A stretch of 64,000 nt of DNA from positions 1,199,585,723-1,199,649,722 of the forward strand of contig NC_056737.1 in assembly GCF_019279795.1 (NCBI RefSeq). The letters are read 5' to 3'. Below are positions 22,567 to 33,458 of this stretch, in pieces. The notes beneath the pieces are model-generated. The model saw nothing but the letters and a program-made list of their open reading frames with translations, searched no databases and was not told where the DNA came from. A program made the position numbers and the translations under genes. This stretch comes from Protopterus annectens. Taxonomy: Eukaryota; Chordata; Ceratodontiformes; Protopteridae. The first letter of the stretch is position 1. Each line of letters starts with the position of its first letter.

Positions 22567-22700
22567 TTCATTCATCACTGATGGGTTCGGAGCCGATCCT
22601 GACATGGCCGACTAGCAAGCTCAAAGTTCTCCAGTAGCTCGAGACCCCACCCCTTATCCCATAATGCACTGCTGGAATTACCTCAGATCTTGTTTGCTGC
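22567..22700 (+). repeat. DIRS copy A inverted terminal repeat, left
   Basis: From 'ttcattcatcactgatggg' to 'cagatcttgtttgctgcg', matching the reverse complement of 27780-27919 with few differences, including 'gggttcggagccgatcc' and 'ataatgcactgctggaat'. The outer end 22521-22566 is unique to this side and is matched instead in the ICR. Confidence 0.85.
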
Positions 22701-22808
22701 GTACCATATAATAGTACAATAATTATTCTACCTAGGAATGAATACACATTGAAAAAACAGGATGAAGACAGCCTTCAGGTCAAGGAGGAGGGAACGTGAG
22801 AATGAAAG

Positions 22809-22903
22809 CGAGATGGAACAAGTCACATGGAATGTTATGGTGAGTACATAACTTCTTTATGTGAAGTTGTTCAATCTCACTGTTCATTCATCACTGATGG
22901 GTA
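22809..22903 (+). repeat. DIRS copy A internal complementary region (ICR)
   Basis: First half ('gagatggaacaagtcacatg ... gtgagtacataactt') is the reverse complement of the left outer end at 22521-22560. Second half ('atgtgaagttgttcaat ... catcactgatggg') is the reverse complement of the right end at 27903-27945. The two halves meet at 'aacttctttatgtgaag'. In DIRS elements the ICR is the template that allows full-length ends and a circular intermediate to be rebuilt. Confidence 0.85.
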
Positions 22904-23085
22904 GTGTCCCTAGCACCCTGATCTTGGGTGGCTCACGGCAGTACACTCTTCAGAACCATAGAACCAGATGAAGCCCTGTCCCTGGAGGCCTTATCCACGT
23001 TGTAATGAGTTATAAAAGTGTGAGGTTTAGACCAGGTGGCTGCAGCACAGATGTTATTGAAAGGAAATTTGGCTTGAAAAGCTAA

Positions 23086-23885
23086 TTAGGTAGAAACTGC
23101 TCTGGTTGAATGAGCCTTTACCTTACTAGATAATGGCATTTTATGACAACATGACAAGCATATGTATAGGTGATGCAATCCGGCAGCACTTAGACAGGGT
23201 TGTTTTAGCAATTGGTTCACCTTTCCTGGTCTCAGAAAAGGACACAAAGAGCTGATTTGATTTCCTAATGTCTTTAGTTCTCTCCAAATAAAATCTAAGT
23301 TGTCTATGAACATCGAGTTTATGCAACATATATTCCAATTTGTTGGTATGATTAGGGAGGAAAACGGGCAACTCAATGACTTGAGTAATGTTAACCTCAG
23401 AACATACTTTGGGCAGAAAGGATGGATTAGTTCTGAGAGATACTCTGTCAGTATGGAAGATCATGTAAGGGGGCTTGAAGGAAAGGGCTTGGAGTTCTGA
23501 CACTCTACAGTCTGAAGTGATGGCTACTAAGAAGATAGTTTTCCATGACAAGAATTTTAGTTCACAAGATGATGCAGGCTCAAATGGAGGAAGAATGATG
23601 TGAGATAAAATAAAATTCAAATTCCAGGGGGAGTAAGGTGTCTTCACAGGAGGCCTTATGTGAAAGGAACCTTTTAGAAAAGCCTTAGACAATTGGTGAG
23701 CCATAATATTCAAACCATCAATTCCTAGATGGAAATTAGATACAGCAGCTAATTGTACTCATACCATAGCTGCTGATGCTCCTTTTTTGAAGATTTCTGT
23801 CAAGAATTGTAAGACAGAAGACAATGGTGCTTGATAAGGGTCAATGTTGTGGGAAGAAGCCCAAATAGAAAATGTCTTCCATTTA
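23086..23885 (-). pseudogene. DIRS copy A tyrosine recombinase
   Basis: Minus-strand frame 23141-23713 carries 'SSCELKFLSWKTIFLVAITS', 'CRVSELQALS' (first catalytic Arg block), 'DVHRQLRFYLERTKDIRKSN', 'LFVSFSETRKGEPI' and 'TLSKCCRIASPI'. The C-terminal part continues in frame 23086-23376 with 'VKAHSTRAVST' (HxxR block). The Tyr-bearing tail (THYKVD in copies B and C) should lie near 23.0-23.08 kb after a stop. The frameshift near 23160 and the altered C-terminus suggest it is inactive. It is the last gene before the ICR, as in other DIRS elements. Confidence 0.8.
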
Positions 23886-23899
23886 CTACGATACAATTT

Positions 23900-25129
23900 T
23901 CATGTGGAAGGTTTTTGGGAAGCCAACAAAATCTGACTAGTGTCATGGGAAAGATTATAGAGCCTGGCTATGCGGAGAATTGGAGCAGCCAAGCAGTTAG
24001 CTTCAGTGTCTGCAATGACGGGTGAAGATCCCCTGATGGATGTGTCAGCAAGTCCGGAACTGGGTCCAGGATCCATGGATCTTCCAGAATATGATGATAA
24101 AGAAATGGGAACCAAATCTGCCAAGGCCAATGAGGGGTTATGAGGATGATTGTCCGTCCCACCGACTTTGCTTTCTGTAAGAATTTGGATATCAGGGGAA
24201 TTGGTGGAAATGCATAGAGGAAACCCGGGGGCCAATCGTGGACAAAAGCATCCTTCGCGGAGTGACCTGGTGTGGGAATTAGGGAAAAATAGCTTCTGCA
24301 TTTGTTGTTGATGTGACTGGCAAAGAAGTCGCAGGAAGGCTGGCCCCATTTGCGGAAGATCCTGTCCACAATCTTTTGTTTGAGGGACCATTCATGGGGC
24401 AACAAGATTGCTCTGCTCAGCCTGTCTGGTATTACGTTGGATTTGCCCGGGATGTGCATTGCCAACAGAAAGCACTGGGATGACAGTGCCCACTGCCATA
24501 CTCTGAGGGCTTCTTGGCAAAGGGGATAAGACTTGGTCCCGCCTTGTTTGTTCAGATACCAGACCACTGACATGTTGTCTGTTTGTATTGCAATTGTCCC
24601 TACAGGAAGAGAATCCTGAAAGTATTGCAATTCTAGAAGTACTACTCTCATCTCCAGGACATTGATATGCAGATGTGATTCTTGATCTGTCCATGTGTCT
24701 TGGGCAGTTTTTCACTGAAATAGCCCCCCCCCACCCTATCAGGGAAGCGTCCGTGGTCACAGTGGCAACTGGAGGGGAAAGCATGAAAGGACATCTGATT
24801 GTGACATGAAGAGACGTCAACCACCACTGAAGATCCTTCTTGCAGGAATTTGTTATCAGGATCATGTGACTCATTGGAAGTTCTTGGTAAGACTGTTGCG
24901 TGAATTGAAGCCATTGAAGGATTCTCATATGCATCCTTGCTAAGGGGATCGCTAGAATCCTGCCTGGTCTGCTGAGACTGGCTGGATGACTCTTTTTTCT
25001 AGCAATTGTTGTACCTCTATTGCTGCTTGTCCCATGTGACTGTGTGGAACGTCCAGGATTTTTTTGACGGGAAGAGGCTGGGTGGAGAATGGTAAGAAGT
25101 ACCCTCTGAAAATGATACTTCGTACCCAA
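23900..25129 (-). pseudogene. DIRS copy A RNase H and methyltransferase-like domains
   Basis: RNase H: 'VTTDASLIGWGGAIS' in the frame 24392-25129 (first Asp), 'MRVVLLELQYF' and 'AIQTDNMSVVWYLNKQGG' in the frame 23968-24651, then 'AMHIPGKSNVIPDRLSRA'. Methyltransferase-like (DAM-like) domain: 'CDFFASHINNKCRSYFSLIP', 'HDWPPGFLYAFPPIPLI', 'ILITPHWPWQIWFPFLYHHI' and 'PWILDPVPDLL'. The domain order is that of DIRS pol. A frameshift near 24650 splits the RNase H. The RT core upstream is missing, with the deletion junction near 24955. Confidence 0.8.
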
Positions 25130-25414
25130 CTGCTGTTTGTTATATTTAGCCTGGCTTTGGGGTACAAAGATAAGCGACCCCCGACTGCCTCCAGAGTAGG
25201 ACAGGCAGGCCTCCCTTCAGGAGCGCTGGTAGGATTGACCAGAGAAGTGATCTCTGTCATCCTGGTGTTGTGGACCCCCTCTGCCACGAGGGCGGCGTCT
25301 TCCATTGAAACCCCCTCCTGTGCCTCTGGAGGTGGGCTCTCCACGTGTGTCTTGAAAGGCTCCTTGAGCTTTCCGGAACCACATCTTTCCTCCCCTCTGA
25401 CCTTTGGGAAAGGG

Positions 25415-27417
25415 TCAAGTGGGGGTGGAAAAATGGACTCCGATGGCAGACAGAGTCTTTCCTTCTTGCTCACACCTGGTTAAAGTCTCCTTCAGCCTTG
25501 ACTCAAACAAGGATGAGCCGTCAAATGGGGTATTATTAAAAGAAGACTTGAAGGGTTCCGCGAAGGAACAGAGTCGCATCCAGGCATGCCTACGGAGAGA
25601 GATTCCTGTACCTGCAGCTCTGCTCGAACCATCAGCTGCGTATGATATGAGACACATGGACAAGTTGACAATCAAACTGAGGGTAGAGAGCTGAGTGGCA
25701 ATCTTATTGGATACACTCGAAGCTACAGCACCCTGAAGAGTATCTCCCAACTCCTTAAGGAGATCTCTCTGCAGTCTGGTAAAATGTGTCAAGTAGTTCA
25801 GTGATCTGAGTGAGAAAGCCGCTGAACTGAACATGCGTTTCCCATATCTATCCATGATCCTAGATTCTCTATTAGGAGGATGGATAGATGAGGAAGTCTC
25901 AGATATTTCCTTTTTGGTGGCTGCCGCCACCACCATGGCATCAACAGGGACTCCCTTGATCAAAAAGGACTTATCCACAGGGGCTGAAAGAAACTTATTA
26001 GGCCTCCAAGGAACAGGTTCCATAGAGTCTGGAGACTCCCGCGCCCTATGAGAGACCAGATCCATAATCTCATCATAGGGCGGAGATACCCAAGAGGTGG
26101 AAGGTTGAGACCCAAACGCCTTCAGGAGAACCAACTTGTCCTCAGTAGGGCTCTTGGACTGCCAATCACCCCGCTTCCTAAGAATTTCCAGAATCTCCGC
26201 AAAGGAGATGCCCTCAGAGGGGGATCTTGGGGAACCTTATGATTCATCCAGGTCGGTGTCCGATGTGATAGACTCCTGGGGGAGTCTAAATGCCTCCACT
26301 TGCATAATCTCTTCCTGGGAACCTCTTCAGGGGGAACTTCTGGAGAGGTCTCAGAAGAGCAGGGAGTACCCTGTGGGGCTACCTGAGGCTCTGGGTCTTT
26401 ATGCTTGGGGGGACCAGAGGAAACAGAAACAGACACAGGAACTTTAGGGGAAGAAGAGGCCAGACCTTGAGATGAGGAAGTCTTGGGAGACAACACTCGC
26501 CTCATGGCATCGGAAACATCTTGGCTCTGATGAGAATGAGTCAATGGCTCTGATGGAGCCACGATCTCCTCCTGCACCAAAGTCATGGGCTCCGAGCCCA
26601 AGGTAGGAGCTGAGCTCACCCGAGCTGAGGCCCTGAGAGGAAGAGTCAGCACTGACAAGTCGGTGCGGCTATCCTCCCCGGACCCGACCGGAGAGTGTTG
26701 GCTCCTAGAGTCCCCGGTTGTCGCCGAGAACATCCGAGCAAATGGAGCCGACAACACTGGAGCAGGTGTCGGCTCCAAGGGATTCACGATCATCAGGTCA
26801 GCCTCCTCTGGCTCTGAAGGTCCAATATGTCTCGGAGGAGGAGCAGACAATTCAAGGGTAGTGGTCTTCAGCTCTGACGGTTGTATCTGAGCCAACAGCA
26901 GTTTAACTAGGCCTGGTGCCTTCAAAAGTTTCTGAACCAGCCAGTCCATATCCAGATCAGATAAGCTGACAGAGGACCTGGAAGAGTGGACAGATGGAGC
27001 CAATTGGAGCAACATGGAAGGAGGTTTTTCGGTAACCGGTTCAAAGGCCGTGTCCCAGTTCCGAAAAGAGCAGACTGTCGGCTCCGAGGGCAGTGGAACC
27101 GAAGTCACCACAATTTCTGACCTCTTTCCCTTCTTGGATCTAGAATCAGTGGAAGACTTAGAAGATTTGGATGATTTACTGGCTCCATCCTGGTCAGACA
27201 ATGCCTCAGAAAAGGGGTGCTTAATGATACCCCTATCAATCAATTTCCTCTTCCTTTCAGCTAACACTCTTGTGAAAAAGGAATGGCATATGCTGCAGTG
27301 TACCTCACCCAAGCAGTAAACACACTGCACATGAGCATCTGTGACTGACATTTTCAGTCCGCAGTCTGGGCACTTTTTAAACCCAGACTTTGAATGCTTG
27401 TCCTTATCTTCAGACAT
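25415..27417 (-). pseudogene. DIRS copy A gag
   Basis: The likely start is the Met at 27417 ('MSEDKDK'), which aligns with 'MADQ' starts in copies B and C. An N-terminal Cys/His cluster (CPDC, CVYC, H, CSIC over residues about 14-45) is followed by a Ser/Lys-rich stretch ('SKSSKSSKSSTDSRSKKGK') and a long Ser/Pro-rich region to about 26.12 kb. A second frame (25415-26134) continues with 'GVPVDAMVVAAATKKEISE', 'FTRLQRDLLKELGDTL' and 'DGSSRAAGTGISLRR'. The two overlap by a frameshift near 26.13-26.19 kb, so the ancestral gag was probably a single ORF of about 660 residues. The Cys/His cluster resembles other vertebrate DIRS gag proteins. Confidence 0.75.
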
Positions 27418-27779
27418 TACACAACTCAAGCACACTAATTAACTAAGAGCTGTTTTAAACTAAGTAACTCACACAAACATACACACAGCCCAAAAAGGGG
27501 CACTAACAATTAATAACTACAAACAGTAAATAGAGATCCAAAACGACAGTCCCAAAGGGGTTCACTGACTAATTACTAATCCTAAAGCCAAAAGGCCGAA
27601 GGCAAGACAGAATACTGAGGAAAGGGGTAAAAACACAGAAAAAAGTAGTATTTACTAACTAGTATATCTGCTACTACAAATAGAACAAAGTATATAAAAA
27701 AGTGAAAATATAACTTGCTGAAAGTTGAAAAACTCCCAATAAAGTCTCGAGCCAAGCTGGAAACCAAGAGATCTGTGCC

Positions 27780-27919
27780 GCGGCAAACTAGATCTGGGGT
27801 AATTCCAGCAGTGCATTATGGGATAAGGGGTGGGGTCTCGAGCTACTGGAGTACTTTGAGCTTGCTAGTCGGCCGTGTCGGAGCCGGGGATCGGCTCCGA
27901 ACCCATCAGTGATGAATGA
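27780..27919 (-). repeat. DIRS copy A inverted terminal repeat, right
   Basis: Reverse complement partner of 22567-22700. The outermost bases 27922-27947 ('cgacattgaacaacttcaca') are specific to this end and are matched in the second half of the ICR. Confidence 0.85.
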
Positions 27920-27947
27920 ACGGCGACATTGAACAACTTCACATGAA

Positions 27948-29805
27948 CATTTTAGTGTTGTGGAACATTTTGAGGCAGTTTCAAATCTTTGTGGGATACA
28001 AAATTAATAAAGCTAAAATAAATGCAATAACTTTAAATTATTTACCCACATGTGAGTTGGTTCAGCAATATCCACATTTATGGGAACATGATAAAACAAA
28101 GTTCTAAGGAATATAGATTTAAAAGGATTCTGGTGTGGTAGCTAGGGGTCTGTGGAAAGAGACTAAACAAAAGAAAATAAAAAAAACTGAGAAATTGGAA
28201 GCCATGTTATATGGATATGGATAGCAAGATACAAGCAGTTAAAGTGTTTTTAGTGCTTTAGTTTTATACACTGGTTAGGCATATTTTTATCAACCAGAGG
28301 AGAAGTTGTGGATAGCAATTAATAAAGAGCTGAAGGATTTTATCTGGGAGGTGAAGACAGTCAAGTGGGATAAGATGATTCTTCCAAAAGAACAAGGCGG
28401 TTTGGGATTACCTGATTTGAAGGGGTATTTCTGAGCTACGCGGTTAAGGCTCCTATACATAGCACAAGCAGAAAACTATAATTCAAAATGGAAAGGAATG
28501 ATGATGAAACAGTGGGGAAGCTCAAGAAACAACAAGAGACTGGGATTTTGGATGTAGATCCTTAAGGAGAATAACAATAACCATGCAGAATATTATATTC
28601 ATAAAGTAGCAGAAAGTATTCTAAGAACTAAGCCAACACAGGAATGGAGAAAGGATATTCTGCCAACAGGGATGACTGCAATTAAGGGATACAGACAACA
28701 GGCAAGAAGGGGCTGGAATTTATTGGAGAAAACTGGTAAAAGAACCAAGGTATTGGGAGCAAATAATTAGAGAGGGAAAGGTAATAGAATGGAAAAAAGC
28801 CAAGAATTTATTTAGACTGCAGGCTAGAGATCCCCTTCCCTATCAAGGATTGATATCAGAGTACAGGCAAGAGAAATAAATAGAGCAATCCTATATGAAA
28901 GACCAGAACTTGTAGAGTTTTTAGTAGATTCTAAAACAGAAGCTGCTGTTAAAAAAGGAATAATTAGTATAGGACATAAAATATTATATTGCATGATAAC
29001 TATAAGAACCAGTCAGAGGAGGTTAGAAAAGATTGGAAGACAGACTGGATAAGCAATTCACAAAGAAACAATGGTGAATATATGTATATCTCTCAAATAT
29101 GCAACAAAGTCTAGAAGATTACCACAATTAGACTCCAAATAAGTTTTTCCTCAGGTTGACAGGAAATGTTGAAGGTGCGATGAGGAAGAAAGAGGTAATT
29201 GTGAACATATTTTCTGGGAGTGTAATAAGTTGGTAGACTTTAAAGATTCCCTGCAGGACTACTCTCTCAGAGATACCGTGTGGGCAAATTGATGTAACTA
29301 AGGAGATGATTTTTTTTTTAATTATGATACATAATTGGAATTGCCTAGATGTAGATAGGCCTGGCTGAGTCTAATTATGGTGGCTGCCAAAAACAAAACA
29401 ACTTTTTGCTTTTTTTTTTTTTGTCAGAAAATGGAAATCAAATTTTAAACCATCTGTACTAGAAGTAGTGAATATAATAACATAGATAAAACAACTGGAA
29501 TTGGGATCTTTAAAAAAGGGTAGGAGCAAATTACATTGAAAAAAAAATGGAATTTGTGGGAAGAGGATAAATGAGGTTTAAAAGAAGGCAGGATTTGAAT
29601 GAGCTATGTAATGTTTAACTGACAATAACTGGATAGATTATAAGTGATGTATAATTTTTGCAACTACAATTATGTCAGTATGGTTTGTGATGTATAAAGT
29701 TTGCAACTAAAATTATATCAGTATGGTTTGTTTTAATTTATATAAATGTATGGTTGCCAGTTCAATATGTGATAATATAATAAAGATATTTCTTGTTTAA
29801 AAAAA
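27948..29805 (+). mobile_element. L1-clade LINE, 3' part of ORF2 and 3' UTR
   Basis: The L1 reading resumes exactly after the DIRS right end with 'LRQFQIFVGYKINKAKINAI', the block that follows YADD in L1 RT. It continues to the C-terminal Cys-rich block 'CDEEERGNCEHIFWECNKL' near 29165-29235. A 3' UTR ends near 'ataataaagatatttcttg' and a short A-rich tail at about 29.80 kb. Many stops. With 21516-22520 this is one LINE of about 2.9 kb interrupted by the DIRS element. Confidence 0.75.
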
Positions 29806-29985
29806 TTGATATCACTACCTTGATGCAACTGTAATAGTGTGCAGCAAAATAGATTTGGAGAGGAAGGGTCTAATGCAAGGCATTACTACTATAAGGGAAG
29901 GGGTGTGTAGCATGTATGTGCTCCAGATGCTGTGCTATTATCTACCAACAACAGTTCTGCTATTATCAAGAAGGGACCTCCTCAT
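29806..29985. other. Unassigned spacer
   Basis: No feature recognised between the LINE tail and the SINE body. Confidence 0.4.
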
Positions 29986-30595
29986 ATCAGATTAGAAATT
30001 AGCTTCACAGACTGTTTCAGGTTCAAAGCTAGTACTAGGCATGTGGTTCAGGAGACCACTGGGGAGCCTAACCCAATTTCCCAAGTGCCCCAAAGCACAA
30101 ACAGTAGGCAAATAGATGCTGAGGGACTTGAACCCTGTACCACAGGAAGGAGCTTGTTAACATCACAGAGCCTTAATCCTCTGTATTAACTTCCAGATTG
30201 AAAGGTATATTCAGGCAGAGGGAATCAAACCCTTTATCTTGGGTACAGGAAGCAGGTCATTAACAGCTCAGAGCCTTAGTCTTCTGTACTAACTTCCAGA
30301 TTGAAAGGTATATTCAGGCAGAGGGAATCAAACCCTTTATCTTGGGTACAGGAAGCAGGTCATTAACAGCTCAGAGCCTTAGTCTTCTGTACTAACTTCC
30401 AGATTGAAAGGTATATTCAGGCAGAGGGAATCAAACCCTTTATCTTGGGTACAGGAAGCAGGTCATTAACAGCTCAGAGCCTTAGTCTTCTGTACTAACT
30501 TCCAGATTGAAAGGTATATTCAGGCAGAGGGAATTAAACCCTTTACCTTGGGTACAGGAAGCAGGTGATTAACAGCTCAGAGCCTTAGTCTTCTG
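29986..30595 (-). repeat. tRNA-derived SINE with a tandemly repeated head (103-bp unit)
   Basis: The minus strand begins with four near-identical 103-bp units (boundaries at about 30209, 30312, 30415 and 30518, the outermost partial) plus a fifth, more diverged unit at about 30086-30208. Each unit holds a B-box-like 'gggtttgattccc' (diverged unit 'gggttcaagtccc') preceded by an A-box-like stretch. The SINE body follows at 29986-30085. A related single-headed copy is at 61.87-62.04 kb. The tandem units differ by only a few bases, so the amplification is recent relative to the insertion. Confidence 0.65.
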
Positions 30596-31485
30596 CTGCA
30601 ACCGCTAGATAGTATTAGTTCGTTATTATGTCTTCTTAAGATGTTGCTAACTATACTCTTATTCTGTTATTGAAAGCTAATTATTACTGTGACATTTCTT
30701 GCCACTGCACAATTACAGGTTTGTTACAGCCAGACGTTCTGTATTCATAAAGCTGCGCATTTGTGTTATTAAGAGGGCTGATTAGCACATTTCCTGTTTC
30801 CATTACCATTAATGGCACTTAATATTAATTGTCATTGAAATTTTAGTACTTTGCAGAACCACTGGTGTACAGGCTACTCAAGGTAACTGTGTATTCAGTT
30901 ATTTAGCACAGCTAGAGTTTTGGCACAGCCATTATGATGTCTGTTAATAACTTCTGCTTCTACTCAGGCCATCATAATCAAAATGTAAACGAACAGGGAC
31001 ACTTTGGCCAGGTTTGAAGAAAAACTCTATGGCTTTCTTCTGCAATGATATCCACCAAAACTGGAAGAGCAGAAACATTCTGGGCAGAAAGTTAAATCAC
31101 TACTTAGAATTTTTATGGAAACATTTATTTTTTCAGACAACAAACATTTGCCTGAATAATACCTCACTTTCATTGTTCTAAAATGGCAGAAGTCTAGGCA
31201 ATAAGAAAACAGAGTGCACTTAAGGATTAGCTAGTTTCAGGCACTGTGCACTGTCATTTACAGGCACGGCAGAAGGTAAACAGGTAACCGAATAAATGGT
31301 TTTCAGAAAGAACCAGCACCTGTATATTAATTCTTGCAAGAATGCAATAAGTGGGAAGTTACTGCTTAGCTGCTTACATAATCAGTTTGGAGTAGTGTAG
31401 GTGCTTCAGAATTGCACCACTGTATTTGAAAAGTTTCTTGCTGTATATCTTTAATTACTCATCTGAGCCACGCAAGAGCCCTGGG
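30596..31485. other. Unassigned AT-rich, possibly conserved non-coding sequence
   Basis: No ORF or repeat is seen. 30700-31000 is AT-rich with many ATTA/TAAT motifs, the composition often seen in vertebrate conserved non-coding elements, but conservation cannot be judged here. Confidence 0.35.
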
Positions 31486-31504
31486 AAGTCATAACAACAA
31501 AATC
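31486..31504. repeat. Target-site duplication of the Penelope-like element, left
   Basis: 'aagtcataacaacaaaatc', repeated exactly at 33600-33618. Confidence 0.85.
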
Positions 31505-31635
31505 ACAAGTAATATCCTGTTCACAAATGAACTAAAAGAACCAACAACAGCGAGCAAGCACCACAGAACCAAAACAAGGACTGAAACCAGCTGAATTTAT
31601 TAAGCCACAATAAATAAATGTAAAATAAAATATGT

Positions 31636-31672
31636 TGAGTGCTTTCATCTTTAAAATATAAGACTTCATCAG
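31636..31672 (-). ncRNA. Hammerhead-ribozyme-like motif, left repeat of the Penelope-like element
   Basis: On the minus strand: CTGATGA, an A, helix GTCTT/AAGAT around a loop of 8 nt, GAAA, then 'gcactc'. The core elements CUGANGA and GAAA and the helix are present. The expected helix III is very short, as reported for Penelope-like elements. Confidence 0.5.
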
Positions 31673-31896
31673 AACAACAAATATGCAGCACAACACACTT
31701 TACATAACTACCTCAATCACAAGGAAACCAATCCAAAAAGCCAAACAATTAATTCAAATTTTAAATAAATATTTCCTAATTAAAAACATCTTTTAAAAGG
31801 CTTAGTTAATTTAAAGGAACATAGTCACTAACCAATTAAAACAATGCAAGCTAGTCCAAGATTACATACAGTCAATTATATGTATCTTATAATTTT

Positions 31897-33060
31897 GTGG
31901 AGGAACTTATGGAAATTGTTTTGGACAACAATTTTATGTTTTTTAATGGGAGTTTTACAAATAATTTCAGGGCGTTGCTATGGAGACTAGTTGTGCCTGC
32001 ACTTATGCAAACTCAGTTCTATATTTTTGGGGAAAGAAGTTTATTTTTAATTCAATTTTGCTTCTTATTGCCATTTGTATACTTGTTTCCTAGATGACAT
32101 TTATATATTATGGAAGGGCTCTGAGAATGAATTGACAAATTTTTTTTATTATATTGGGAAAACTACCTTTTTTTAAGATTTATTTACTCTTACTCCTGTG
32201 AGGAGATGAAATATCTGGATGTTTTGTGGTATAAGGATAGATTATAAGGTAGATTTCATTCCAAGATACACAAGAAGGATTCCAACTCCTATCTTCACTA
32301 CCTTAGCAAACATTCATTTCTTCAGAAAAGGGGCATTATTAGAAGGCAGTTCATCAGAGCTACTATTCTGACTTCAGATTATAGTGAGTTTTTACTTGAG
32401 GTCAAGCTCATCTGTGAACTTTTTTTGGAGAGGGGTTATCCTTGAGAGCTTATTGACAACATGCAGCAAGAGATAGTTCGGGAGTGGGGCAAAAAATTTG
32501 AGCCCATTTTGGGTAAGCCTAATGATATGGTTGATGGTGGGTCTACAGGTACCACTGACTTTGATCCTGATACAGCTTTTATATATACATTCAATCCTTA
32601 TTTCAAAGAAATTGAGAATGTTATCAAAAACCTCTGGGAAGCACTGACATGTTTCTCGGGGATCAAGGAGAATTTATCCATTGCTCTTAGTTTTGCCAAA
32701 AGAAGAAATAAGAACATTAAGGAATTCTTAGAGAATTCCAATAAGTTCAGCCACAGGAATAGGAATTGTAAGAGATTAGGTACTTTTAAACAAGGGGCTT
32801 GCAAACAATGTAGGTTTATTAGTAATGAGGGACATGCATTTTTGGAAGCCAGGGTATTTTGGATTAAACCATCTGAACACTTTAATTGCAATAGCAAAGG
32901 GATGGTTTACCTAGTATGATGCCGGAGCTGTAATGGATTTATTTAGGAAAAACTGAAAGATCACTTAAAAAATGGACTTACGAACATATATGATGTTGCA
33001 CATGGGAACAAAAACAATACATTGTTTAAACATTCCAGGATATGTGCCCAGAGTAGATTT
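31897..33060 (+). pseudogene. Penelope-type RT and GIY-YIG endonuclease fragments
   Basis: In three shifting frames: 'VEELMEIVLDNNFMFFNGSF' (31897-31960), then 'GVAMETSCACTYANSVLYF' from 31971 (matching the GTAMG..CAPSYAN block), then 'FLDDIYILWKGSENEL' at about 32087-32134 (catalytic YxDD block as FLDD), then 'FHSKIHKKDSNSYLHYL' and 'RGYP'. The frame 32461-32919 (152 aa) covers the thumb and linker with 'CKQCRFISN' and ends at 'GMVYLV'. The following 'CRSCNGFI', in frame after a stop, corresponds to the GIY-YIG endonuclease start. Frameshifts near 31965 and 32060 plus stops make it non-functional. Confidence 0.8.
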
Positions 33061-33458
33061 TCTTTATATGTACTCAAACAGATTGTTCCCAGCCCTTTGA
33101 GAATATACTTGAGTACAGAGAATTAATGTGGCAGCTCAAGCTAGATGCAGGGACAACCCCAGGAATGAATGATAATATTTCCATCACTAGTGTCCTAAAA
33201 ATGTATGCAGCAAAATTATAAGATATGTTTTATAACAGCTTTGTTTTCGTACAATTGACTGAATGTAATCTTGAACTAGCCTGCATTGTTTTAATTGTCT
33301 ATGGACTACGCTCCTTTAAATTAACTAAACCTTTTAAAAGATGTTTTTTTTTTAATTAGGAAAGATTTATTTAAAATTTGAATTTATTGTCTGGCCTTTT
33401 GGATTGGTTACCTTATGATTGAGTTATATAAAAGGTGTTGTGCTGCTGATAAGTTGTT

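Larger units (their letters stand above)
22521..27947 (-). mobile_element. DIRS-type tyrosine-recombinase retrotransposon, copy A (RT core deleted)
   Basis: About 5.43 kb with inverted terminal repeats (about 22567-22700 and 27780-27919) flanked by distinct outer ends, and an internal complementary region at 22809-22903. On the minus strand: gag (27417 down to about 25415), the first residues of the RT, RNase H (about 24.95-24.4 kb), the methyltransferase-like domain (about 24.4-23.95 kb) and a tyrosine recombinase (about 23.88-23.09 kb). About 650 bp corresponding to 53130-53785 of copy C, the RT core, is missing. It sits inside the L1 LINE with no obvious target duplication, as expected for recombinase-mediated integration. 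Confidence 0.9.

Noticed and set aside
23300..26890. Several forward-strand ORFs of 60-160 aa within DIRS copy A
   Set aside because: They overlap clear DIRS gag, RNase H and recombinase coding on the minus strand and show no domain of their own.
16960..29805. A target duplication spanning from 'gatatcgctac' (16.98 kb) to 'gatatcactac' (29.81 kb) for a single large L1 insertion
   Set aside because: The interval contains DIRS relics and palindromes unrelated to L1, and the L1 coding sequence starts only at about 21.5 kb, so the similarity is probably chance.
30086..30595. CRISPR-like array because of regularly spaced repeats
   Set aside because: Units are contiguous 103-bp tandem copies without unique spacers, in a eukaryotic SINE with tRNA-type promoter boxes.
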